Shown: positions 36,003 to 61,600 of the stretch, in pieces | Layout: each line of letters opens with the position of its first letter | Numbering within the stretch: position 1 is the stretch's first letter | DNA from: Norana najaformis | Taxonomy: Eukaryota > Annelida > Clitellata > Crassiclitellata > Hormogastridae | Direction of reading: 5' to 3' | Length of the DNA stretch: 64,000 bases | NCBI GenBank assembly: GCA_964023275.1 | Contig: OZ029914.1 | Location: forward strand, 32,619,351 to 32,683,350 | Position numbers and translations under genes: made by a program | Notes under the pieces: model-generated | Databases searched by the model: none | The model's input: the letters and a program-made list of their open reading frames with translations, nothing else | What the model was told of the DNA's origin: nothing

Positions 36003-38139
36003 ATTCCAAAATTTTAAGTTTGCCAAGGCATAGTTCATCTCAGGAACCTAATTCTCAAGAGATGGGTCATGAAATGGAGACAGGAAATTCTGTTGAGTCG
36101 AGCAGAATGCATCGCAGCTACGGCAGCCAGTCTTCATTCGATCATGATCGTGGCCAGTACGTCGAAAATTCGAAGCGTCTTCTTGGCAAAATTGCGTCTC
36201 TCTTCGAAAACCAGGATCTGAGCGACATACAGATCATGGTGGGGCATAATATTTATTATGCACACAAGCTGATTCTATGCTGCGCGAGTGATGTTTTTCG
36301 AGTCATGCTCATGAATCCGTCATGGTCAGAGTCTAATCTAACGAAGATTGTGCTCAAAGAGGAACCCGAATGTGTCCAGGTCTTTGATTACTTCCTGCGC
36401 TATCTCTACACGGGACAGATTCATTTAACACACAACTCCGTCCTTGCCATACTGATGCTGGCTGATAAGTACAACATCGATGACCTGCAGGTAATGGATT
36501 AGTATCTTAAATAGCAAATTACTTTGATATTTATGTAGCACTGTTTGAAAATAAAGTCATCTTCCAGGGAAAATCTGTCATCGTTTTTAATTGAATTTGG
36601 TTACTTCTTGTGACGTGGAATATAGGTATTTCCTTTATGCATGCATATTTTGTCTTGACATCTTTTCTGTTATGGACCTTTCAGTTTTTCAGGTTATTAA
36701 TGTGTAATAATTTTATTAAATAGCTTTTATTTTTAAGTCATCTTCAAGGTTTGTTAACCATTAAGAAAGAGCAAACTGACCTGCCAAATTGCGTCTGCGG
36801 CTCCAAGACAAGATTGGCTGCAGAAATAAGATGGTTCCACGAAAGACTGTATGTATTTTTGTTGGTATGTGTAGAATGTATAAACCTTGTGTCCAGTACA
36901 CACTAAAGGTCTATGCTTGTATGTATGACCATGGTGTGCATGTTGTTTGAATATTTTTAAAAGTGCAGTGAAGAACATCTCAGGGTGCTAAAACATGAAA
37001 CCATCTGACATATATAAAAAGGTGTAGTTGATTGACAAATCTTTATTGAACGGTTTTTACAGCGGCATTACATAAGTGTTTGGTTGCATCGCTTTACGTT
37101 ATAATGTGTTAATTAATTTTAGGAATTATGCAAAGAGTACATGTGCAGCCATCTAGTTTCAACAGTTGAACAGAACCGTGCGATGTCTTGGCTTCAGTAT
37201 AGTTACATTGGTAATCATCGGAAACTGGGCAGTGAATGCTACCAGTTCATTCTGTGGAACTTTCACAAGGTCCTTAACACAAAGGACTTCCTAATGACTG
37301 ACAAAGAGGTGCTTGTGAGCTTTCTCCGACAGTCAGAGCTCGTCATACATGATGAATACACGCTTTTCAGAGGAATTGCCAAGTGGATTCTCTACCAGAG
37401 CAACCGCTTTCCTGGTCCACCTTCGGCTTTCCAGCATATGGCGCTTGAAGTTCTAGCCTGCATCCGGTTTCCGCTTATCCCACCAGCACAGCTGGCTCTT
37501 GTCAGCTCAGATGTACTTGCAGAAATGTTTCCTGAGTTTTTTGCAGAGAGGATCTTTGCTTCGCAGACGTTTCACTCGTCGAGTGAAGAGGCTCGTTGGT
37601 GGATGGCGAGTGTGAGCCGAGAAACAAGCAACTTTCTTCCGCGAAATTACACAAACGAGATCTGGAGTACAACGCTTTCTATTGACCACTTCTCTACACT
37701 TGCACCACACGAGGTACGACCGTTATTTTTCTCAACGCCAGTCAGTGCTGCTCAGTCAGACGAAAGCCTTTCATGGGAGTGGAATGTTGACCTCTATCCA
37801 AAAGGCATCCACTTCCAGAAATGCATCATGATCGGACTCTGGCGAAACCTGGAAATCGCGGGTGCGTTTTACAACACCATCCGGCTTGTAATTGCAACAA
37901 AGACAGCCGAAAAGCGTGATGTCGAGGTGGCTGTTCTCGTCACAGGCGTCCAAGACGATGTCGAATACATCCGACGGGTTGTTCAGCAGAGATGCATGTT
38001 TGATGAGGAAACAAGACAGTGTCATGTCAATGACATCGTGGCATATGACGAGCTGAACTGTCCGAATTCGCCTTACCTGTGTGGATCTGATGCCAATACA
38101 TTTAAAATTACCATTGTCATAAAGCCAGTGCTGTCTTAG
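36003..38139 (+). CDS. BTBD17: BTB-BACK protein, BTBD17-like
   Basis: Exons 36003-36490 and 37123-38139 join in phase 0 (donor gtaatg, acceptor ttttag). If translation starts at the ATG at 36062 the protein has 482 residues; with the putative exon at 34294 it has 533. Order of parts: Ser-rich N-terminus; BTB/POZ domain in exon 1 (LSDIQIMVG, HKLILCCASDVFRVML, FLRYLYTGQI, ADKYNIDDLQ); BACK domain at the start of exon 2 (CSHLVSTVEQN to CIRFPLIPPAQLALV); then a C-terminal region with FLPRNY, IHFQKCIMIGLW and the end TIVIKPVL. These last motifs are what distinguish BTBD17 from other BTB-BACK proteins. Vertebrate BTBD17 has a signal peptide; none is visible here. The function of BTBD17 is poorly known; BTB domains generally mediate dimerisation. 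The second exon has markedly higher GC than its surroundings, normal for conserved coding DNA. Confidence 0.88.
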
Positions 38140-39829
38140 TGTAGCCATGAGTTGCACTTTGAAAAAAGGAAAAACTGAAGGCTGGTTTTTCTGGCTGTCT
38201 GAAGGACAGAATAATGCCATTTTTCTTCTAAGAATAGTGTTTATTGTTTTGCATGTATAATTACGGTAGTTCTATATTTTACCAGTGGATTACTTTTAAG
38301 CAACTGTCTAGGAAGTACTATTGCTAGAAGCAAGATTTTCAGTCTTTCTACATTGTTGTTGCATTTTTTACTTCTGTAACATATTACAGCTTGTGTAACA
38401 TAATCATCCCAATTTTTGTTCATGTTGATTTCTGTATAGGCTTGCCAGTGCTTTTGCGTATAAATCTATGATGGTGCGACCGTGTGTTGTAAACTAATAT
38501 AATCATGATGAGAAAATTAATTTTAATCTACTAAGAAATTTTAATTTTGTTCTTTGAGGATAGGGTCACTGGAATTACTTGGTGGCTGTAGGGGAAAACA
38601 AAGTGTCTGGCTTCATTTGAAAACCTATAATCCTGGTCTAAGTTTGTCAAACTGTTTCATATGTGTTAATGTTGGTAAACCATTCTCTGATTTATTGTCT
38701 GGCTATCCAGTTAGAATGGGTTAGTCTTTTCTAATATTATCATTGAATTCTGTAGGATGTTGTTTAAATGTTTTGCTTTGGGGCAGGGTGCAATTGGTAG
38801 CTGGAAGTTGTGGGGTTGGGGAAGGACTCGAGGGTAGGAGTGGGAATATGGCATAAATGGGGAATATTCTTCACAATGTGGGTGTGGTCTGAACAAGTGT
38901 GGGGAGGTTTCCCCTCCCCTTGTAAATCTTGCTGTGCATAGGGTGTTGAGTGATTTTAAATTGTGAATTCATCTTCAGGCATCCCACACAAAAAGGAAAG
39001 GTTTATAGTTCTTAGATTGATTAGATTGATGCGGTTGTGTATATGTACTTTGATTAAAGCATCGGGATTCGCTTGGACAGGACTTTGAAGCTTCAGTTAA
39101 TGTGAGCACGTGATAAATGCCTTATTTTTGGCATCAACATGTAAAACTAAGGTCAAACAAGGTAACAGAATTTCTGTGAAAATTTATTGATTTTATGGAG
39201 TCGGAAAGAGATCTGAAGATGAAGAGGTATGGGTTTTGAGTAATCTAGCTGATCTAATCAATTCTGCAGTATGCGGATGTGCTGCCGAAGAAAATAACCA
39301 ATTGGGTGTTCTTCAAGGGACATGTTGTCTGTTGAAATTGGAGACTTGCGAAATCATGGGTATAAGATTATGGTGGCCATTCAAGCGAGGCTAGGAATAA
39401 CAACCAAATCTTAAACGTCTATATGACCATTGCAATAATGCAGTAAAACACAGGATTTCAACTCAGTTCCAAGGGTCAGTACTTTGAGACAGAAAGACAG
39501 TCTACGAGGCATTCCTTTATGATGCGTCATGTACAACACTACAGCCATATTAAACATTGATCACACAAAAACTGAACACAAAATACAATTTTAGTTTTTA
39601 ACATACCGGTACATTATGTTACAGTAAAACAGTACTGGACGCTTCACAGTTGTAAAGTGTTCACTGCTCAGCAGCATTCTTGGATTGTAAACTTAAGGTA
39701 CAAAGGTCACAAAAACCCGATACTGATATTTAGTAAAACCGAATTAACTTCGAAAGAAATGGATAAAAACCGATGGCGATTTAGAAATCCGATACCGACC
39801 CAGCTTTAGTCTGAACCCATATAAATGTA
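38140..39829. other. BTBD17-like 3'UTR and gap
   Basis: No gene was recognised. It includes a G-rich stretch at 38780-38920 and, at 39690-39800, an old repeat resembling part of TAF7 intron 1. ATTAAA at 39053-39058 is a possible polyadenylation signal. Confidence 0.4.
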
Positions 39830-41159
39830 CCCATACCAAAGAAAGGAGATGCCAGGCAATGTACAAACTATAGAACAGTGGCCTTGGTCGCACACGCAAG
39901 TAAGATTATGCTGAGGATCATTTTGGAAAGAATAAGGAATCAGACGGAAGCAGAAGTGGCGGAAGAACAGGCGGGTTTTCGGAAGGCTAGAGGGACAAGA
40001 GACCAGATAACAAACCTGAGAATTATTATGCAAAAGGCAAATGAACATCAACAACCTCTTTTCATGTGCTTTGTAGACTTCAAAAAAGCTTTTGATTCAA
40101 TAGCACATGAAACATTATGGACAACAATGATAGAAATGGGATTTCCTGGACACATAATAAAGTTGTTATCCAAGCTGTACAAGAAACAAAACGCAAAGAT
40201 CAAAGTGGCAGGAACACTATCTGGAGAGTTCAGAGTCAGGAGAGGGGTGAGACAAGGATGCGTGTTGTCTCCAAGTTTATTTAACATTCTGGCGGAGAGG
40301 GTAATGAGAGAGGCTTTGGAGGGTTTTGACGGAGGAGTGCAGATAGGGGGAAGGCGGTTGACAAACTTAAGATACGCAGACGACATAGTACTAATAACAG
40401 AATCTGAGAAGGAATTACAAACACTGGTTGAAAGATTAGACAGAGCAGGAAGGAAATATGGAATGCGGATTAACACGGATAAAACAAAGGTCATGACAAC
40501 AGCAGAAACCAGGTGTCAGATCAGCATAGGTCAGGAAACAGTGGAGCAGGTGAATACTTTCATGTACTTGGGCTCGAGGATCGACAGGGACAGCGATTGT
40601 GGAGCAGAGATAAGGGTACGACTTGCAAAGGGATATGCAATGGCTACAAATCTTAAAAAAATATGGAAAAGCCATGGCATATCACTGGTAACAAAGATGA
40701 GGCTCTTGATGACATTAGTATGGCCGGTGGCACTGTACGGATGTGAGAGTTGGACTTTGAGGAAGGAGGAAGAGAGGAGGATAGAAGCATTCGAGATGAA
40801 ATGTCTAAGAATGATCATGCAAATATCGTGGATGGAAATGCGGTCAAATGAATGGGTACTGGAAGCGGCTGGAGTAGAGAGGAATCTTTTGAAGACAGTA
40901 AGGAAAAGGAAATTGATCTATTTTGGCCACATCATGAGGAAGGAGGGAACATGCATCGAGAAGGAGATAATACAGGGCACAATACCGGGAGGACGGAAAA
41001 GAGGAAGACCGAGAATAAACTGGTTGGGCAACATCAGGGCATGGACTGGGCTAACAATGGAGGAGATGCTCAGGCTGGTGGAAGACAGAGGACACTGGAG
41101 GAACATTGTGCATGATGCGGCCGAATCTCGGAACGAGGAAGGCTGAGAACAGAACAGAA
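39830..41159 (+). mobile_element. LINE-B, long 5'-truncated copy with open RT frame
   Basis: An open frame from the left boundary to the stop at 41144-41146 encodes the reverse transcriptase: an upstream KKGDARQCTNYRTVAL block, the palm motif RRGVRQGCVLSPSLFNI, the catalytic YADD (coded at about 40373-40384), the thumb, and a C-terminal region with a GHIMRKEG motif. The endonuclease is missing, so the copy is truncated at its 5' end. It is flanked by a 10-bp target duplication catataaatg (39820-39829, 41160-41169) and ends in AGAAC repeats. The family belongs to the endonuclease/RT non-LTR group often annotated 'craniofacial development protein 2-like' (RTE-type); clade assignment is uncertain. 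No internal stop was seen, so the insertion is recent. Confidence 0.92.
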
Positions 41160-41195
41160 CATATAAATGGCTGGCATTTTCTGTAAAGACAGTGC

Positions 41196-41456
41196 AAGTA
41201 AATGTAAATGTACACGGTTTCCTATAGCGACCGTATGGCCTCGACTCTGCTCAATTTCAATGAATTTATCGAGTGAGAGCCTTAACCACCATTGCTCGTT
41301 TGAATGGGCGGCCATTTAATGTCCATGTGTATGGACCTTGCTAGCCCGAGAATGAATTCTCTCTAATCTAGCAATGATCAGTATGCGAACTGGCATCCTA
41401 ACGCGTAGAGATGCCTTGACGTACGCTTTAACCAATGAGCTAACCAGGCCAGTAGC
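41196..41456 (-). mobile_element. SINE-B, full length with tRNA head
   Basis: On the minus strand the element starts at about 41456 with a tRNA-like sequence: A box 'ttagctcattggttaaagcg', B box 'agttcgcatac' about 45 bases on. The family body and an (ACATTT)-type tail follow, ending near 41196. Other copies: 24246-25117 (interrupted), 33715-33905, 55335-55465 and a fragment at 7318. Confidence 0.85.
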
Positions 41457-43461
41457 AAACGCTTGAATCAGTGTAGCTAACTAAGCATAATGAACTGTTT
41501 TTCCAGTTGACAGACCTGTCCAACCTGGTCTGATCACACGACAGAGAACGATAATTATACGTCGGTTAGTGTGGCATTTACAGAAAGTAAATTATTGGTA
41601 GGCAATTACGCTACGTCGTTTCACATGTCAGTAGTTTGCACTTACTTACTAGAAATTATGTCGAGACTATCAACGTGTAACCTTGAGATTAAAAATACAA
41701 AAGGTTTTAAAGCATGTGTTATAATTGAACACAACAGTCATAAATATGATTTGTTGATTCTTGTCTGAACTTGGCATATTTAAAATTATTTCATCGTGCC
41801 TAATTAAAGTTTAAGGCACGTCTAAACGGGCACGTCCAATCGGCGTGTCTTTAGCCTATGCGTTGCAACTGGCTTTCTGTTGGTTTGGTAAGATAATTGT
41901 TATAGCGCCATACAAAGAGCCATAGTTTAGTCAGATTTAGTTTACATGTTTGTAGTAGTGATGGACACTGAAAAAATACGTAGCGTGCTTACTATTGTGA
42001 TAAGAACCAAATGCACATCCAAAAGTTTTATAAGATTAGGCAGGTCTTAGTTTGTCACAGTAGAACCGACATTTGTAGAGTAACGTAACTAAGGTCGCGC
42101 AGGGTCACATTTGCTTGGGTCCAGCCAAAAATCTGCAAACGAGCGGTGAAGTGTGAAAAGACCTGTTTGAGCAATCTGCAGGGGCCCAAAAGTGAAGTTA
42201 TGCCATTGTGTCAGGAGCGTTAATCCACCTTGCAGGACCTGCTGCTTCCGATGCAGGTCATAAGGAATAACCTGTTATTCAGTTCATGTTTTGTGCCCAG
42301 TCTGAATCTGACCCTCCTACCAAATTGATTTTGTTTTGACTGAGCACCTTTGAATAAGCTGGCTCCTGCAACTTCACTTTCCTTGGGTGCTGTAGGAATC
42401 TCGAGATTATGATGTAATGCCACTGCGACTCTTGCTCACAAGTTTATCCTTGCATGGATTGACTACAGCAAATCCGTCCTGAAAGGGCTGCCGAAGTTCA
42501 GGATACATAAGCTTCGATTAATCATGAGCTGTGCCATTCAACTAGTGTCCATCCAGCCAAAATACTTGCATGTGTCAGAATATACTCTGTGTGAGCTTCC
42601 TGTAGAAAGACATACATTCTTTGTTCATCTAAAGTCACACTGGTTTAGATCTGGTAGATAGCCATGTGTGCAGCACTTCTGAGAGGTCCTTAAAAGGCTT
42701 TATATAAATGCTGTGACACATGCATAAATTCATACATACCGTGATACCTGGATGTTAATCCCTTTGACAGACAAAGGTACGTGTTTGAGTAATGGCTAAC
42801 AGAGTCTGTAGAAATATATTTTATCTTTATGCATTATCAATCGATGATCAGATGTAGGCATAAATTTGTGTAAGGCTAATGGGCTCTAGCCCTTATCAAA
42901 AAGTTTTGAGTGCTGGGTATGTCATCACTTGAGCATCTTGTGGTTTCTTCAAGTACACCATTGCAATTGGGTACGCTTAGGTGTATTCACCACCCAGGAG
43001 CATGTTATGAACAGGTATCCAAGCACCCAAGTACCCTCTGACACGCTTGATACCTAGTTAAATGTCATTGATGTTGCTTGAAAACAATTTTATTGACACA
43101 CTTTAAAATCAACTAATGGTTATAACTAAAGTGCATAATTTTGATTTTGGAGCATTTGGCTTGTTTTGCATAAAGTTTTTCGTAAAATGCAAGAGACTAT
43201 TGTCATTGATGCTTTACAGGATTATGGTGCCTGGATGATTTTTCTAAGACTTGAGACTTTTCTTGACCAAGCTTAAGAATTTTACCACAGGTCTTTTGGT
43301 GTAGGCCAGGTTTTCAAAACTGCAGTTTGCACTCAAGTTGAATTTCTTGATCTCTAGCTAATGAGACCAAGAGTTTAATAGTAATATCCTCAGTAACACC
43401 ACTTAAAATGGTTTGCAAAAATCTTTTGTTCACTGTTCTTCTATATATCTTTATTTCTTAG
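41457..43461. other. gap upstream of LARS2
   Basis: No coding exon was recognised. The LARS2 promoter and any non-coding first exon should lie here, because the coding exon has an acceptor-like ctttatttcttag just upstream (43460-43461). It contains a LINE-A fragment (42270-42416) and a short retroposon-tail-like stretch at 42680-42740. Confidence 0.45.
42270..42416 (+). mobile_element. LINE-A 3' fragment
   Basis: Contains 'gattttgttttgactgagc', 'gaataagctggctcc' and the tip 'gggtgctgtaggaatctcg' with a degraded tail. Confidence 0.75.
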
Positions 43462-43483
43462 GTTGGAGGTGTATCAGTAAGGC

Positions 43484-57308
<13,825 letters not shown>

Positions 57309-57544
57309 TTAGATATATTTAATTTATGTGATGGGGAAAATATTTGCCATAATCTCAGCTTATGTTGTGCCCAATGTGAATTTGTGAATCACGGATGCAC
57401 AGATAGGAAAATCCTTGCATCTATCAACCACTGAATTGTCGAACGTGTTGACTGAAGTTTAGTTGAATTTCACAGATGCATACTAAGCTTGTTTATTTTT
57501 GGTGAAATACCTTAATAAGCTGGTTAACGTGATTTACTTTGATA

Positions 57545-57983
57545 ACCAAGCCATACAGAATGCTCTTGCTCGTGCTGTCATCAAAACCCCCAAACATCAT
57601 CACATAACTCCTGTTCTTAAATCACTACACTGGCTTAAAATACCTGAACGAATTGAGTATAATGTCCTATCACTTACCTACAACACACTTCAATCTTCCC
57701 AACCCTCCTATCTTCGTCAGTTATTTATAATACAACCGCTTCGCTCAACCCGCTCCTCTTCTGCCCTAACACTTCTCCGCCCGCCCGTCACCTTAAAATT
57801 TGGTAATTGCTCCATAGTCATAGCTGCCCCACCACTCTGGAAAAACTCCCCCCAGAACTGCGACAGTTTTCTGACCCATCAAACAAACTCATCGATGCTC
57901 CACTGCGTGCAATTTCTGCTTCGGCCTTTCACTCAAAACTGAAAACATTCCTCTTTCACAGATCTTATCCTGATACCCTTCTT

Positions 57984-58018
<35 letters not shown>

Positions 58019-58246
58019 GTCTCTCTCTGTCTGTCTGTCTGTCTCTCTCTTTCTCTCTCCTCCAACCCTGAACACCGCCCCCGTAGCTGCCACGCTGTCT
58101 CTCCATCTGACTTTTGGATCTTGACCTGGAACCGGATCCTTTTGCCTATCGATTTTGTTTTGACTGAGCGCCAGTAAATAAGCTGGTCCCCGCGGCGCGG
58201 CTTTCGTTGGGCACTGTAGAAATCTCGGAATTACGATTACGATTAT
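57545..58246 (+). mobile_element. LINE-A, longest clean 3' copy (702 bp)
   Basis: Encodes the RT C-terminal part QNALARAVIKTPKHHHIT, VLKSLHWLKIPERIEYNVLS, SFTHQT-like and FHSKLKTFLF segments with one apparent frameshift. The 3'UTR follows and contains a (CT)n/(CTGT)n run (57985-58058), then the tip 'gggcactgtagaaatctcgg' and (ATTACG)2. It lies between LARS2 and PAAF1, both on the same strand. Confidence 0.88.
57985..58058. repeat. (CT)n / (CTGT)n microsatellite inside LINE-A
   Basis: Expanded pyrimidine run at the place where other LINE-A copies have a short 'cttcttcctctt' stretch. Confidence 0.9.
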
Positions 58247-58666
58247 CCATCTCTTTGCTGCGTCTATCTGAAAATTGTAATGTAATGCACAATAATATCT
58301 AGGAATCTCTGAACAGAACGGGAAAAAAACGAGAATAGAGGGCAACATGGGACAGAAAAGTAGTGTATGAGTGAAATGAAGGCCAGAGGGCTTATGGGAG
58401 TTTAGCCCAAGAGGTTGTGGATCAATTCAGAACTTTTATAGAATTTCACACAGCATGACCTTAAGCAGCTATACCATTTGCGTATTTCAAACTTGTACTT
58501 TTTAATATACAAGAAATGGACCATTGACTCCTATGTATGGACTTAACATTTTGTATTAGCGTTATACGAGCATAATTACTTAATCTGGATACGCATCGTA
58601 TTTTGAGTTCAATGCAGTTGATGGTTTCTAAACAAGGAATCTATCTTGGTCCTTTGGTTTCTAACG
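58247..58666. promoter_or_regulatory. PAAF1 upstream region
   Basis: The 420 bases between the LINE-A tail and the PAAF1 start should hold its promoter and 5'UTR if there is no non-coding exon upstream. No TATA box could be assigned. The LARS2 stop is 1.36 kb upstream. Confidence 0.3.
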
Positions 58667-61600
58667 ATGGCACAGCCAATGAATCGTATTATCGTTCAGT
58701 GCGACTGGGATCATGTTTTGCGGTCAGTTCGTACAAATTTGAGGCCTTTTGTGGTAAAAGATGGGTCTTCATGCTATTATGCACAAAAATGGCAGGAAAA
58801 TATTCATTCCTGTTTGATTTATATCTGGTTTGTGCGATCGTAATCACGAATTTGTACAGCGCCTCTCGCAGGGGAACTCCTTGTTTTTTGTGTACATAAT
58901 CTTATATATTACGGTTGGTTCGCGCTGAGCTTAATGGCCACTAGCTAATACTGGTCTGCCAGAATATAAAATTCTGCCCTTTTTGCAGATGTTATTTGGG
59001 TATTTGCGAATGCCATATTGCGTTCAGCTGATGACGGCGGCTGCCAAGTACTAGCAGCGCCAGGCGAGCAAAACATGCCCAAATTATCTGATCTCCATGA
59101 TTCCAAACCATACCTGTTGCCATCCCACTTTTAGATCTGGATTTAATTAAATTGTTTAAGAACCAGTAACAGAATATGAACTGAAATCTTTTGGTGCAGA
59201 TGTATATATGGGAACTATTATCAATTTGATCTATAGATAGCCTTTAGCACAGGTAGGCCAGCACCCCAATTCCTGTCCTCCAAAACCGATCCAGGAATTT
59301 TCTGTGAATTTTTAAAAACGAGTACTCCGACCAAAGCAGGCTTATATAAGTGCAAATATGCTGACTTTAGTCTTATGCAGCTAAACAATAGATTTGTAAT
59401 TTTTTTGTTGTGTGACTGTTGTGCAGGCAAAAAGGTGGTAAAGCATGGATTGCGTTTCGTGAACAGGGTAAATTTACCATTTACTCTATAGATAATTACT
59501 AAATTAGAAATTAATAATGAAAATATATGTAGGCATTTAATGACACCAATAGCAAATTAATATGTGATCACAAGCCTTACCTTATTTGAATTCAGTCCTG
59601 TGCTTTTTCTGTGCATATTTATACCTTATCAGTTCAAGTTACTTTCACTCAGTTATTAGAAAGAAAATGTTGTGATAGTGGTTTATGTGTGCTAAATGCT
59701 TAGTTACAAGAAAAAGAAAGAACTGCGTAATTATTTTCATTTTTTTGTTATTTTTAGTAAAGCTTAGGTAGTACAATGAATTTGGTGGAATAACAGTAAG
59801 GTTCACAAACGTGATGCACCAGACATTTACATGGACCAAACAAAAGCATGTTCGGACAGAAATTGCGGTTTTCAAAACAACTTTTTTCCGCCTCAGTTGA
59901 GTTTTAATGATGGCATTATTTTCTAAGGTAAGAAAACTGTGTATGGAGAAATGAGAAGTGATGGCATGAAGACAAATGAAGAATACAAGACAGTGGTTAC
60001 TGAGGGCTTCACTGTGGACTCTGCTTGTCGGGTAAGTTTCAAGGCGGCTGTTTCTGTATGCGATGAATGACTGGTCTCAGCCTAGAAGTTGTATTGCATT
60101 AACAATGTTTGTAGGATTAACTGTAGCCTTAAAATGTTGGAGCAACATTTTATAGCTGTAATTTTTGTTGATTTTTAAAAGCATTATTTAAATTTTCACA
60201 AAGTTTTATTCTAGAAGATTCGGTTTGAATTAGTAGAGAGATACTGGTGTGCGAAATAAATTAGTAAAGTCTACAGATTATTGAACTTTAATGCTATTGT
60301 GGGTTTTCTGCTTCTTATCTTTTGATTTGACATTATGTTGCGGTTTGTTTTGTTTACGTACAAGCTTGGTGTGTAACCATTTTTGGAAAAAGTTTGTATT
60401 TGTTTACAATGATATTAGACTTAGTCTTTTATGGTGATGTATTTGTTGTAGAGACACTTGATGTTGTCTTATTGTGATGATGGGCAAAAGATTCACAAAT
60501 GCCGATTTCAGGCACCAGATTCTGTCTTCTCAAAGACCCATAATACCAAGAAAAATGTTAGTTTTTCTGCTAATAAACTCATCTCTCAATTTTCCTTTTC
60601 ATACTGATTTTTAACACATATATTGGAAACTCTTCTTAATGCTTTCTTTGGGAGCCACATCAGGAACCGATTGGATAGAGTGCTTGGCTTGTCAAAGACA
60701 GAGTATGGATTCGGGCCTGTCCTTAGATGGTTACTGTGTAGTGACCTTGAGCAAGTCCTTAACTCATAATTGCTTTGCACCTCAGATTCAGATTACTGAA
60801 CTTGTGCGCATAACAAGTACAATAATAATAATAAATACAATAATAATAATAATAATAAATAGACTGAACTAAATTTGGGATCCATGTTCCCATTCACATT
60901 ATATCGGAATTTTTGTTGTAATGAAGTGTGTTATAAGGAGTCTCTGGTGTATTCCATCAGTTTTCTTTATCAAAATCTACAGAATTGCAATTGTAACAAT
61001 GGATTTTTGTGCAGTGTCTTCAATAGCAAGCTACTGGTAGGATGCTTTGCTAAGTCAGTTGTCAACTTTGTTGCCGGAAACATTGAAAATTAAATAAATT
61101 TTAAAATCACAAAAGTGTACATTCATTCTGTTTCTACCGGGGTTATATGCCTATTGCAGTTTGACGTTGTAATAAATCAGTTCAGATGAAATTTTCACAG
61201 AAACGAGTGATGTTGAGTAGTTCTGTCTTTTTTTAGGTGTTGTGCATGGATGTTACTCCAGGTGGACTCGGTGTTTCATGTGATGTGGAGGGCAAGCTGA
61301 AAGTCTGGGTAACAGAAAGTGGCGAAGTTCGAGTGAGTAACGAGTTAACTCATTCATGACTGGTGACTGATGGATTTTATTAGCACTTAAATTGGTTTAG
61401 GTAATGAAGGCTTTTGCAAAGAATTAAATAACAGTTTACCACTTTGTGGTTCATGGCGTTTCACTGGCACTGGACCGTCTGCCTGGAACAACCTCCCATC
61501 AGTCATCTGTGACGTCTAGCTATGCAGAGATGAGTTTTTGAAGTGACTGAAAACTATGATGACAGAGTGATCTCATGACAGTCAAGGCCGTAAACTCTGA

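Noticed and set aside
37771-38220. 149-codon minus-strand ORF
   Set aside because: It lies entirely antisense to the conserved BTBD17-like exon and has no recognisable motif; a shadow frame.
40048-40494. 148-codon minus-strand ORF
   Set aside because: Antisense to the LINE-B reverse transcriptase frame that carries the YADD motif.
41380-41456. tRNA-like sequence on the minus strand
   Set aside because: A and B boxes are present but no full cloverleaf acceptor stem pairs up, and the sequence continues into a SINE-B body; it is a SINE head, not a tRNA gene.
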